A DNA stretch of 64,000 nucleotides from Flagellimonas lutaonensis (GTDB lineage Bacteria; Bacteroidota; Bacteroidia; Flavobacteriales; Flavobacteriaceae). The position numbers and the translations under genes are program-made. The stretch spans positions 2,461,001 to 2,525,000 of the forward strand of contig NZ_CP011071.1 in NCBI RefSeq assembly GCF_000963865.1, written 5' to 3'. The notes under the pieces were generated by a model that saw nothing but the letters and a program-made list of their open reading frames with translations, made no database searches and was not told the origin of the DNA. Shown in pieces: positions 32,369-40,206 of the stretch. Within the stretch, counting starts at the first letter, position 1. Each line of letters opens with the position of its first letter.

Positions 32369-33421
32369 GTGAAAAAAGTACTGTTAATCGAAGATGATCT
32401 GTCGTTGAGGGAAAATATAGAAGAATTATTGGAACTCTCAGGGTACGAAGTGGTGACCGCACCGAATGGCTGTATTGGTGTAGACTTGGCCCGGCAAGAG
32501 GCCCCCGACGTGATCGTTTGTGATATCATGATGCCCGAAATGGATGGCTACGGGGTATTGAAAGAACTTTCATCAGATTCCCAGACCCAGCAGATTCCCT
32601 TCATATTTCTTTCGGCAAAGACCGAGCGTTCAGAGGTTAGAAAGGGCATGGATATGGGTGCCGACGACTACCTTACCAAGCCCTTTGAAGAAGACGAGCT
32701 TATAAGTGCCATAGAAAGTCGCCTTGCCAAAGCCCAGATACTTGCCAACAACGAGGTGGCCACTTCATTGAACAACGATGGCGGCCAAGAAGGGGTGCAC
32801 ACCTTGCACCAACTGAAAAATTTTATCGACGACCATGGTACTGTGGAGAAATATGAAAAGGGGGCCATCATCTTTGATGAAAATGCACATGCCAATAATG
32901 TCTTTCTCATTTTAAAGGGCGTTGTCAAATGCTACCGTATGGATGAAGATGGCAAAGAGTTGATAACCAGCTTGCACCACGCTGACGACTTTTTGGGCCT
33001 TACTTCCTTTATCGATAATGTGACCTACAGAGAGAGTGCCGCAGCGGTTGAAGAGGTAGAGCTCGCAAAAATATCGAAATCTGAACTGAAGCATTTGGTT
33101 GAAAGCAACCAAGATGTCTCAATGGAGTTGATGGAATTGCTTTCATCGAACATATCGGAATACAAAGACAAATTGCTTCAAATGGCCTATGGTTCGGTGC
33201 GCAAGAAAACCGCGCGCACCTTGCTGCAGTTCGCCGAGATACTTAAAAAAGGCCCCGACCAGCCCATCAATATAGCCAGAAGCGATTTGGCCAGTGTGGC
33301 GGGCATTGCTACCGAAAGCCTGATACGAACCCTATCGAACTTTAAAAAGCAAGGGCTTATAGAGGTGGGGGGACGAAACATTAAGATTTTAGATGTCAAG
33401 GGCTTACAGTCGGTGATCTAA
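32369..33421 (+). CDS. Response regulator fused to a Crp/Fnr transcription factor
   Basis: 350 residues from GTG 32369; an in-frame TTG at 32354 adds five residues. A receiver domain (1-120) has acidic residues D9-D10, phospho-acceptor Asp52 in CDIMMPEMDG and Lys104 in LTKPFEEDEL. A cyclic-nucleotide-binding-like domain (about 150-270) has no obvious cNMP phosphate cassette. The C-terminal Crp helix-turn-helix (about 280-350) has recognition helix ATESLIRTLSNF; Glu and Arg match the residues by which Crp/Fnr reads TGA. It is the natural candidate for the TGA-N6-TCA sites of the island. A promoter-like TACCTTGT lies in the 134-bp gap after the kinase gene. Confidence 0.92.
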   Translation: MKKVLLIEDDLSLRENIEELLELSGYEVVTAPNGCIGVDLARQEAPDVIVCDIMMPEMDGYGVLKELSSDSQTQQIPFIFLSAKTERSEVRKGMDMGADDYLTKPFEEDELISAIESRLAKAQILANNEVATSLNNDGGQEGVHTLHQLKNFIDDHGTVEKYEKGAIIFDENAHANNVFLILKGVVKCYRMDEDGKELITSLHHADDFLGLTSFIDNVTYRESAAAVEEVELAKISKSELKHLVESNQDVSMELMELLSSNISEYKDKLLQMAYGSVRKKTARTLLQFAEILKKGPDQPINIARSDLASVAGIATESLIRTLSNFKKQGLIEVGGRNIKILDVKGLQSVI

Positions 33422-33456
33422 AAGGGGGCGCAATCACTGGCCACAAGTTTGCTAAC

Positions 33457-33499
33457 TGATATTTGTCATTTTTTCGAGCACCGTACCCCTCTACATTTG
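33457..33499 (+). promoter_or_regulatory. Crp/Fnr-type operator and -7 box (Usp gene 33520)
   Basis: TGATATTTGTCA (33457-33468) in context ACTGATATTTGTCATTTT, then -7 box TACATTTG (33492-33499), 29.5 bp from the dyad centre. The -7 box is a perfect consensus. This is the best match of the seven sites. Confidence 0.65.
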
Positions 33500-33519
33500 T
33501 TGGGTAAGTGTATAATGGA

Positions 33520-34377
33520 ATGAAGAACATCCTAATCCCAACTGATTTTTCTGAGGATGCATGGAAGGCAATACAATATGCCCAATTGCTATTCAAAGAG
33601 GTGGAATGCAATTTTTATTGCTTGCATGTGAGCGATTTGGTAGAATATGCCGTTGTTACTGAAAATGAAGGCAATGGCAATGGAACCGGGGTTGCCAATG
33701 GAACCAGAATGACCGCCTCCAAGAAGCAGCTCAACGATTTCTTAAAAGCGGCCGAAGACCACTTCACTAACCAAAAGCACCACTTCTTCGGCATTCATGA
33801 TCACGGCTTCTTCATCGACTCCATTAAAAAGCACGCAAAAGAAAAGAAAATCGATTTGATTGTAATGGGTACCAAGGGGGCTACTGGGCTTCGCAAGAGA
33901 ATCATTGGCAGTAACACAGGCGATGTGATCACCAAGGTTCCTTACAACACCTTGGTCATCCCCAAAGAAGCAGCGCTCAAGAGACCTGAGGAAATCGCTT
34001 TTCCGACAGATTACAACATCTTTTATTCGCACAAGATTCTGGAAGCGCTGTCAGAAATGATCCGATTGGGCGATGAGGGGAATCTTAGGGTGATGCATGT
34101 GACCAGATTGGGCGGAATTCTGACAAGTGAACAGAAGAAGAACCAAGAATACCTTCATGATTTTTTGATGGAGAGTTTCCCTGAAAACAACAGTTTTCAT
34201 ACCCTTACCAACAAAAGCGTGAATGCGGCCATACAATGCTTTGTCGAAAGCAGGGATATCGACATGATGATCATGGTGGCCAAGAACCTGAATTTTCTAC
34301 AGCAAATGCTTTTTGACCCCTTGGTAGAGAAGATTAGCTTCCATACCAATGTTCCATTTTTTGTGATTCATGAGTAG
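33520..34377 (+). CDS. Universal stress protein, degenerate second domain
   Basis: 285 residues from ATG 33520 (MKNILIPTDFSEDAW); a GTG 12 bp earlier is less likely. The first UspA domain carries GTKGATGLRKRIIGSN (G-x2-G-x9-G-S), so it can bind ATP. The second has no such loop and ends with a conserved tail ending DPLVEKISFHTNVPFFVI, a pattern shared by the other five such paralogs. An insert rich in Gly/Asn (ENEGNGNGTGVANGT) follows the second strand. It has its own Crp-type promoter. Confidence 0.9.
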   Translation: MKNILIPTDFSEDAWKAIQYAQLLFKEVECNFYCLHVSDLVEYAVVTENEGNGNGTGVANGTRMTASKKQLNDFLKAAEDHFTNQKHHFFGIHDHGFFIDSIKKHAKEKKIDLIVMGTKGATGLRKRIIGSNTGDVITKVPYNTLVIPKEAALKRPEEIAFPTDYNIFYSHKILEALSEMIRLGDEGNLRVMHVTRLGGILTSEQKKNQEYLHDFLMESFPENNSFHTLTNKSVNAAIQCFVESRDIDMMIMVAKNLNFLQQMLFDPLVEKISFHTNVPFFVIHE

Positions 34378-34402
34378 CACCAATTTGCTTCTTTTTTTGA
34401 GT

Positions 34403-34445
34403 TGACCAATGTCATAGTTTAAAAAATTGTACCGCCATACATTTA
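34403..34445 (+). promoter_or_regulatory. Crp/Fnr-type operator and -7 box (Usp genes 34467-37034)
   Basis: TGACCAATGTCA (34403-34414) with -7 box TACATTTA (34438-34445), 29.5 bp from the dyad centre. The box deviates from consensus only in the last base. Confidence 0.55.
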
Positions 34446-34466
34446 AGTGACAATCGATTTTTTGCC

Positions 34467-35312
34467 ATGAAGACAATCTTGATTCCCACAGATTTCTCTA
34501 AAAACGCACGTCACGCCATAGACTTTGCAGAGAAACTCTATTGGTGCGAACGCACCCATTTTTGCTTATTGCATGCCTATGCCGATGAGGTGTATGGTGA
34601 CTTCAAAAATGTCTCTGAAAAAGAGTTTGACCAACGGAAAGAAATGGTTAAAGAAAATGTGGATGAACAGCTTTCAAAACTGGTTGACGATGTAATCGAG
34701 ACACCCCCCAACCCCAAGCACAGCTTTGAGACGATCAGTGTATTTGAATCTTTGGTCGATGCAGTGAACGATGTGGTCAACCAAAAGAACATCGATTTGG
34801 TGGTTATGGGTACACGGGGCAAAAACCAAAAAAGCAAGGTCACTTTTGGGAGCCATACAGTGCAGGTCTTCAAGTATGTCAGTTGTCCAGTGTTGGCCGT
34901 GCCAATGAAGTTTGAATACCGTCAGCCCAAAAATATAGCCTTCCCCACCGATTTTATGGTCCCCTATAAAAGAAGGGAACTGAAATTGTTGGCCGATCTG
35001 GCCCGACAGTTTAAATCTGAGATACATCTGCTCTATATTTCTGATTTTGAAGATTTAAGCCACCGACAATTGGACAATAAGCGCTTTTTGCAGGATGCCT
35101 GTTGCGACTGCTATGTGTCTTTTGAGCGTACGGGCGTTCGCAACAAAGCCGAGGCCATAATGGACTATATACGATCAAACGCCATAGACCTATTGGTAAT
35201 GGTAAACTCAAGACACTCTTTTGTTGAAGATATGCTCTATCGCTCCACTGTGGACGAAATCGGGCTCACAGCAAAGGTTCCCTTTTTGGTTATGCAGAAT
35301 TTACCGAGATGA
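34467..35312 (+). CDS. Universal stress protein, degenerate second domain
   Basis: 281 residues beginning MKTILIPTDFSKNARHAIDF. The first domain has GTRGKNQKSKVTFGSH, fitting G-x2-G-x9-G-S. The C-terminal domain lacks the loop and ends with RSTVDEIGLTAKVPFLVM. Two adjacent Cys residues occur in QDACCDCYVSF, unusual in this group and a possible metal or redox site. It heads a run of three Usp genes with short gaps (12 and 6 bp) behind a Crp-type promoter. Confidence 0.9.
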   Translation: MKTILIPTDFSKNARHAIDFAEKLYWCERTHFCLLHAYADEVYGDFKNVSEKEFDQRKEMVKENVDEQLSKLVDDVIETPPNPKHSFETISVFESLVDAVNDVVNQKNIDLVVMGTRGKNQKSKVTFGSHTVQVFKYVSCPVLAVPMKFEYRQPKNIAFPTDFMVPYKRRELKLLADLARQFKSEIHLLYISDFEDLSHRQLDNKRFLQDACCDCYVSFERTGVRNKAEAIMDYIRSNAIDLLVMVNSRHSFVEDMLYRSTVDEIGLTAKVPFLVMQNLPR

Positions 35313-35324
35313 ACAAGTGAAGCC

Positions 35325-36167
35325 ATGAAACAAATTTTGTTGCCCACCGATTTTTCAGAGTATGCCTGGAACGCCATTTTCACGGCATTGAAGCTTTTTT
35401 CGGGCGAAACCTGCCAGTTTTACCTATTGAATGTCTATGAGCCGCATATCGAGAACCTGGTGGGCCTTAATGTTTCCAGTAGGGCCGGTACTGTCTATGA
35501 GGCCGTTGACAAGGCTTCAAAGAAAGGTCTTCAAAAAACCATACAGGCCCTAACAGACCAAAATACCAGTGCCGAGCACCAATTTGAAACCCTTTCACGG
35601 CCGGGTGCGCTTGAAGAGAACATTTTGGAAATCATCGCAGAAAAAGATATCGATCTAGTAGTAATGGGCACCAAGGGGGCCACGGGTGCCAAACGTATTT
35701 TTTTGGGAAGCAATACCGTCAAAGTTTTGAAGAAGGTAGCTATATGCCCTGTGCTGGCGGTACCTAGGGAGCATGACTTCAAGAAGCTAGAAACGGTTGT
35801 TTTTCCAACTGAATTCACCCATTTTTTTAAAAAGGGAAGTTTGGGTTTTTTAATTGAACTGGCCAAGACCTGGAAGTCAAATATTGCCGTGTTGCACGTT
35901 GCCCAACAGTTTATGTTGACCAAAACGCAAGAGCGGAACAAGAAGATTCTCGGCAATCGATTGGCCGGTATCGGCCAATCGTTTCATAGAGAAACAATCA
36001 AGTCGACCGTCGCCAACGCCATTACCGATTTTACAGAGGCCGTTGGTGCAGATATGATCGCACTGGTTCGTTACCAGCACACATTTCTTGAGGGGCTTAC
36101 CCAAGAACCTGTGGTCAAGAAAGTAGCTTTTAGTGCAAAGGTTCCCCTATTGGTATTGCCCGAATAA
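35325..36167 (+). CDS. Universal stress protein, degenerate second domain
   Basis: 280 residues beginning MKQILLPTDFSEYAWNAIF. The first domain has GTKGATGAKRIFLGSN, an intact ATP loop. The second domain ends with the shared tail LTQEPVVKKVAFSAKVPLLVLP and has no G-x2-G loop. It is co-transcribed with the Usp genes on both sides (12 bp and 6 bp gaps). Confidence 0.9.
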   Translation: MKQILLPTDFSEYAWNAIFTALKLFSGETCQFYLLNVYEPHIENLVGLNVSSRAGTVYEAVDKASKKGLQKTIQALTDQNTSAEHQFETLSRPGALEENILEIIAEKDIDLVVMGTKGATGAKRIFLGSNTVKVLKKVAICPVLAVPREHDFKKLETVVFPTEFTHFFKKGSLGFLIELAKTWKSNIAVLHVAQQFMLTKTQERNKKILGNRLAGIGQSFHRETIKSTVANAITDFTEAVGADMIALVRYQHTFLEGLTQEPVVKKVAFSAKVPLLVLPE

Positions 36168-36173
36168 CAAACA

Positions 36174-37034
36174 ATGAACACTGGTTTCAACATATTGCTG
36201 CCAACCGATTTTTCTAAAAATGCACAGCATGCCGTGCGCTATGCGGTTACGTTATTTGCCGATGCCGATTGTACCTTTTATTTGCTCAATGCCTATGAGG
36301 CGGGCCCATCGGCACTGACATCAAAGATGTATAGGGCACGCGACACCCGGTTTTTCAGGGCCATAAAAAAACAGGCTGAACGCGAACTTGACCGTGTGTT
36401 CAAAGAACTTACAGAGGGCAGTACCCACCCACGACACCAATTTAAGAAATTATCGGTGGCCGATTCTCTGGTGAACGCCGTTGGCAGGGCCGTGGTCGAC
36501 CTTAATATTGACTATGTTGTTATGGGCACCAAGGGGGCCTCTGGCCTCAAAGAGGTGTTTATGGGGAGCAATACGGTGAAGATAATCAAGGCCATAGATT
36601 TTTGTCCATTGATAGCTGTGCCCCAAGAGTTTCCGTTGAAAAGGCCAAAAGAGATTCTTTTTGCCACGGGGTATGAACATATCTACGGTGCTTTTGAACT
36701 GTCGCCTTTGGTGAAAATTGCCCAATTGTGCCAATCAAAGGTGATAGCGATGCACATTCGCAAAGAGGAAGAACTTTTAGAGCACCAGAAAACGGCAAAG
36801 GAACTTCTGTCGAAGCGATTGAAGAGCATTTCCTACGAATTGAGGGAGGTGGCCAACGGGAAAAGTTTGGTCAAGCACTTAGATGACTACATCGGCAACC
36901 ACGAAGAAATAGGCCTGCTTACAATGATCAACTATTGGCATAGTTTTTTTGAGAAGATTACCCACGAACCGGTCATCAAAAAAGTAGCTTTTCATTGTAA
37001 AGTACCCTTTTTGGTCATTCACTCAGTACAGTGA
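36174..37034 (+). CDS. Universal stress protein, degenerate second domain
   Basis: 286 residues beginning MNTGFNILLPTDFSKNAQHAV. The ATP loop GTKGASGLKEVFMGSN is intact in the first domain. The C-terminal tail ITHEPVIKKVAFHCKVPFLVI is the family-specific pattern that replaces the second ATP loop. It is the last gene of the three-gene run starting at 34467; a new Crp-type site follows before the next Usp gene. Confidence 0.9.
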   Translation: MNTGFNILLPTDFSKNAQHAVRYAVTLFADADCTFYLLNAYEAGPSALTSKMYRARDTRFFRAIKKQAERELDRVFKELTEGSTHPRHQFKKLSVADSLVNAVGRAVVDLNIDYVVMGTKGASGLKEVFMGSNTVKIIKAIDFCPLIAVPQEFPLKRPKEILFATGYEHIYGAFELSPLVKIAQLCQSKVIAMHIRKEEELLEHQKTAKELLSKRLKSISYELREVANGKSLVKHLDDYIGNHEEIGLLTMINYWHSFFEKITHEPVIKKVAFHCKVPFLVIHSVQ

Positions 37035-37083
37035 ACATTGATCATGCTTACATGGCAGAAATGTCCATTTCTGTTGAATAAAC

Positions 37084-37126
37084 TGACCAAAATCATATTA
37101 TGTTCTGCATGCCATCACTAGCTTTA
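37084..37126 (+). promoter_or_regulatory. Crp/Fnr-type operator and -7 box (Usp genes 37149 onward)
   Basis: TGACCAAAATCA (37084-37095) in ACTGACCAAAATCATATT, with -7 box TAGCTTTA at 37119-37126, 29.5 bp from the centre. The box has A instead of G at its last position. Confidence 0.55.
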
Positions 37127-37148
37127 AAAAAGTCAAAGTCTTAGTGTT

Positions 37149-37991
37149 ATGTTGAGAATATTATTGCCCACCGATTTTTCTGATAATGCATACAACGCCA
37201 TAGCGTATGCGTTGCAGTTGTATGCCAAAAGCACCTGTACCTTCTATCTATTGCACACGTACACACCTGCTGTTTATAGGGCTGAGTATATTCTTCAGAG
37301 TCCTGGGCAATTTGGTCTGGGGGATGTGTACCAGACCTTGGCCATGAACCGGCTGGATAAGCTCAGGAAGAAACTTGTGGAAGCGTTTCCCAACCCAAGG
37401 CACAACCTTGTGCCCCATGCGGCTTTCAACACTTTAGTGGATGAGGTTCAAGAAGTGGTCAATAATGAGAACATAGACATTGTCGTGATGGGAACCCAAG
37501 GGGCTACGGGAGCAAAGGAGATTTTTTTGGGGACGAACACGGTACATGTCATGAAAAAAGTGGGGGTGCCATTGTTGGTCATTCCGCCCAACAAGGCTTT
37601 TGAAAATATCGAAAGGATACATTTCCCTACCGATTATGAAGTAGACTATAATGAGGGTAACCTTAAAATGCTTTTCCACGTTGCCAAAGAGCACAGCTCG
37701 AGCATTGAGGTGATGCACGTTTCAACCGGATATGAGTTGACCGATGATCAGAAAAAGAACAAGGTCAAACTGCAAAAGATGTTGAAAGGCTTGCCACATC
37801 GTTTCCATGATTGGCCCAGCGAAGAGATCATTACGGCGATCAACCGTTTTCACCAAGAGCATGGCACACAGCTCTTGGCCATGGTGCGAAATAAGCACAC
37901 CTTCATTGAGCGGTTGTTTGTTGAGCCCATCATCAAAAAGATAAGTTTTCATGCCACCATACCCTTTTTGGTAATGCCCCAAGAACCTTAA
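37149..37991 (+). CDS. Universal stress protein, degenerate second domain
   Basis: 280 residues beginning MLRILLPTDFSDNAYNAIAY. The loop GTQGATGAKEIFLGTN (G-x2-G-x9-G-T) is intact. The second domain ends with FVEPIIKKISFHATIPFLVM, the shared tail without a nucleotide loop. It begins a unit with the Usp gene at 38003 (11-bp gap) and perhaps the eRF1-like gene beyond. Confidence 0.9.
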   Translation: MLRILLPTDFSDNAYNAIAYALQLYAKSTCTFYLLHTYTPAVYRAEYILQSPGQFGLGDVYQTLAMNRLDKLRKKLVEAFPNPRHNLVPHAAFNTLVDEVQEVVNNENIDIVVMGTQGATGAKEIFLGTNTVHVMKKVGVPLLVIPPNKAFENIERIHFPTDYEVDYNEGNLKMLFHVAKEHSSSIEVMHVSTGYELTDDQKKNKVKLQKMLKGLPHRFHDWPSEEIITAINRFHQEHGTQLLAMVRNKHTFIERLFVEPIIKKISFHATIPFLVMPQEP

Positions 37992-38002
37992 AACGTTGTA
38001 CA

Positions 38003-38848
38003 ATGTTGAACATATTAGTACCTACCGATTTTTCACATGATGCCTATAACGCCCTGTTTTATGCCACCAAACTCTATAAGAACGAGGCCTGTGTGTTTCA
38101 TGTACTGCACACGTATGACCACCATTCACCATTGAAAAGAGACTACAGGGGTCACGAAGATTCCAAGACCTTGGAAGAATTTTTGTGCCGTAAGGTCGAC
38201 GAATGCTTAAAAGAGGTCTGCCACCGGGCGGTACGTGACGCGGGCAAGAATGACCTCCACCAATTCAACACGGTGATGCGGCATGGGCAATTGGCAAAAG
38301 AGGTGGAACACTATGTAGCAGAACATGCCATTGATATTGTTGTAATGGGGGCCAAAGGTCAGACGGGGGCCAAAGAACTTTTTTTTGGCGGAAACACCAT
38401 GGCCGTGGTAAAGGCCGACCTGAACTGCCCTGTGCTCTGCGTGCCCCGGCAGATTGATTATACGCCACTTACCAAAATAGCCTTTGTCTCTGACTTCAAG
38501 GCATTTGATTTTAAGCATCTTGGGCACCTTGTCAAATTGGCCAATTTGCACCAGAGTGAAGTACACATTGTCCACATCTTAGAGAAATCACGGCTTGATA
38601 GCGAACAAGAAGGCAACAAAGAAAAACTCCTTTCTTTTTTTGAAAAGCGTTCGCCCATTGTACACCTTTTGCTCAACGAACGTTCGAAAGCGGCCACTAT
38701 TAGCGATTTTGTCTCAAAAAACGGCACCAATCTCTTGGCCATGGTCTATCACGAACATTTCTTTTTGGAAAAACTGTTCAGGGAACCCGTTATTTTGGAT
38801 GTAACCCATTACGTGGATGCCCCTCTTTTGATATTGCCCGACCGTTAG
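38003..38848 (+). CDS. Universal stress protein, altered ATP loop
   Basis: 281 residues beginning MLNILVPTDFSHDAYNALFY. The nucleotide loop reads GAKGQTGAKELFFGGN, with Gly where the family has Ser or Thr, so ATP binding may be weakened. The second domain ends with FREPVILDVTHYVDAPLLIL, more divergent than in the other copies. It is the seventh and last Usp gene; the gap to the next gene is 37 bp. Confidence 0.88.
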   Translation: MLNILVPTDFSHDAYNALFYATKLYKNEACVFHVLHTYDHHSPLKRDYRGHEDSKTLEEFLCRKVDECLKEVCHRAVRDAGKNDLHQFNTVMRHGQLAKEVEHYVAEHAIDIVVMGAKGQTGAKELFFGGNTMAVVKADLNCPVLCVPRQIDYTPLTKIAFVSDFKAFDFKHLGHLVKLANLHQSEVHIVHILEKSRLDSEQEGNKEKLLSFFEKRSPIVHLLLNERSKAATISDFVSKNGTNLLAMVYHEHFFLEKLFREPVILDVTHYVDAPLLILPDR

Positions 38849-38885
38849 GTAATGACAAATACACAAGGGTCTAAAACCATTAAAC

Positions 38886-39302
38886 ATGAACGATATGAAA
38901 CAAGTAGGAATTTGGATAGACAAGGAAAAAGCATATATAGTCACACTCTCAAAAGATAGTGAGGCATTTGAGACGGTCAATTCTGAGGTAGAATTTTTTC
39001 ACCCAAAGGGCGGATCTCGTTCCAAGACCCGTTGGGGCCCCCAAGAGGTGGTGCAAGACAGCAAATATCTTGAACGTGAAAAGCATCAAATGCAGCGGTA
39101 TTTCAACAATATTGTTCCCTATATTGAAAAAGCTGAAGAAATAGCCATTTTTGGTCCCGCCGATACAGGTCAAAAATTCAACAAATTCCTTGAATCGAAA
39201 AATCAGGCCCTTGCAAAAAAAGTAAAGAATGTACAAAAGGCCGATAGCATGACGCATAATCAAATCAAGGCTTTGGCACGCGATTTTTTTGCATCAAAAT
39301 AA
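38886..39302 (+). CDS. eRF1/Dom34-like small protein (baeRF-type), tentative
   Basis: 138 residues (an inner ATG at 38895 is also possible). The beginning GIWIDKEKAYIV and the middle IAIFGPADTGQKFNKFLES resemble the central domains of archaeo-eukaryotic release factors, known in bacteria as baeRF families; the end is helical (MTHNQIKALARDFF). No GGQ motif is present. By analogy it might bind ribosomes or tRNA during stress. It lies behind the last Usp gene in the same direction; the assignment is from memory of the fold pattern and should be tested by profile search. Confidence 0.5.
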   Translation: MNDMKQVGIWIDKEKAYIVTLSKDSEAFETVNSEVEFFHPKGGSRSKTRWGPQEVVQDSKYLEREKHQMQRYFNNIVPYIEKAEEIAIFGPADTGQKFNKFLESKNQALAKKVKNVQKADSMTHNQIKALARDFFASK

Positions 39303-39345
39303 GGGTGTTGGTTGCAAATTACTTAGAACCGTTATCCACCAAATC

Positions 39346-40197
39346 ATGAAAAAAAAGAGTAATGAATACGTTGACGTTGTCAAATCATCAGGCGACAAAG
39401 TGCCATTCTCCAAAAAGAAGCTCAAAGAATCACTTATAAGAAGTGGGGTTGGTGATCTTGTTGCTGAAGATATTGTTGCAAAGGTGAGCTCTGAGCTTTA
39501 CGAAGGTATTAGCACCCAACAGATTTATAATCGTGCTTTTTCCCTACTCAAAAAGCACACCTCGGTACTGGCCTCAAAATACAAACTCAAAAAGGCAATT
39601 TATGAATTGGGGCCCACCGGCTTCCCCTTTGAGAAATTCATCAGTAATATTTTGCACTACTCTGGTTATAAAGTACGAACCAATGAAATACTTGCTGGGG
39701 TATGCGTGGCCCATGAGGTTGATGTAGTTGCCGAACAACAACATCTAAAAACATTGGTGGAATGCAAATTTCATAGTGATGAAGGGCGGTATTGCGATGT
39801 TAAGATTCCACTTTACATACATTCACGTTTCAACGACATAGAATCGTATCAAAGAAAAGACCAAACCGAACTAATGAACCTTACCGCAGGTTGGGTGGTC
39901 ACCAACACGCGCTTCAGTAAAGATGCCGTGGCCTACGGGCAATGTGCAGAGCTATATCTTTTGAGTTGGGACCATCCGAAAGGCGAGAGCCTTAGAGAGC
40001 GTATAGATGGGTTGGGGCTGTACCCCATAACGGTTTCTACTATTCTCTCAAAAAGAGAAAAAGAATTTTTGTTGGGAAGAGATATCGTACTCTGTAAACA
40101 ATTGTTGGGAGATAGGTTTTATTTAGATCATTTGGGTATTACCGAACCCAGAAAAGAGAAGATTTTGGAAGAAATAGAGCTGCTCTGCGCCGTTTAA
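39346..40197 (+). CDS. ATP-cone domain fused to PD-(D/E)XK nuclease-like domain
   Basis: 283 residues from ATG 39346. Residues about 5-90 form an ATP-cone (VVKSSGDKVPFSKKKLKESL; ISTQQIYNRAFSLLKKH), the regulatory nucleotide-binding module of ribonucleotide reductase and NrdR. Residues about 93-190 resemble an Mrr/Holliday-junction-type nuclease: H-E-V-D126-V-V and V-E139-C-K141 give the D...ExK catalytic pattern. A nuclease switched by the ATP/dATP level is the obvious hypothesis. It is not a restriction system in context, as no methyltransferase is near. It precedes the metallo-hydrolase gene by 9 bp. Confidence 0.75.
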   Translation: MKKKSNEYVDVVKSSGDKVPFSKKKLKESLIRSGVGDLVAEDIVAKVSSELYEGISTQQIYNRAFSLLKKHTSVLASKYKLKKAIYELGPTGFPFEKFISNILHYSGYKVRTNEILAGVCVAHEVDVVAEQQHLKTLVECKFHSDEGRYCDVKIPLYIHSRFNDIESYQRKDQTELMNLTAGWVVTNTRFSKDAVAYGQCAELYLLSWDHPKGESLRERIDGLGLYPITVSTILSKREKEFLLGRDIVLCKQLLGDRFYLDHLGITEPRKEKILEEIELLCAV

Positions 40198-40206
40198 ACT
40201 GTAGCG

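Noticed and set aside
33520..38848. Tandem Usp genes as an assembly duplication or recent amplification
   Set aside because: The proteins differ strongly from each other in sequence, insert lengths and promoters; only short motifs are shared, so they are old paralogs.
39346..40197. ATP-cone/nuclease gene as part of a restriction-modification or anti-phage system
   Set aside because: No methyltransferase, specificity subunit or other defence gene lies near; the context is stress proteins under a shared operator.
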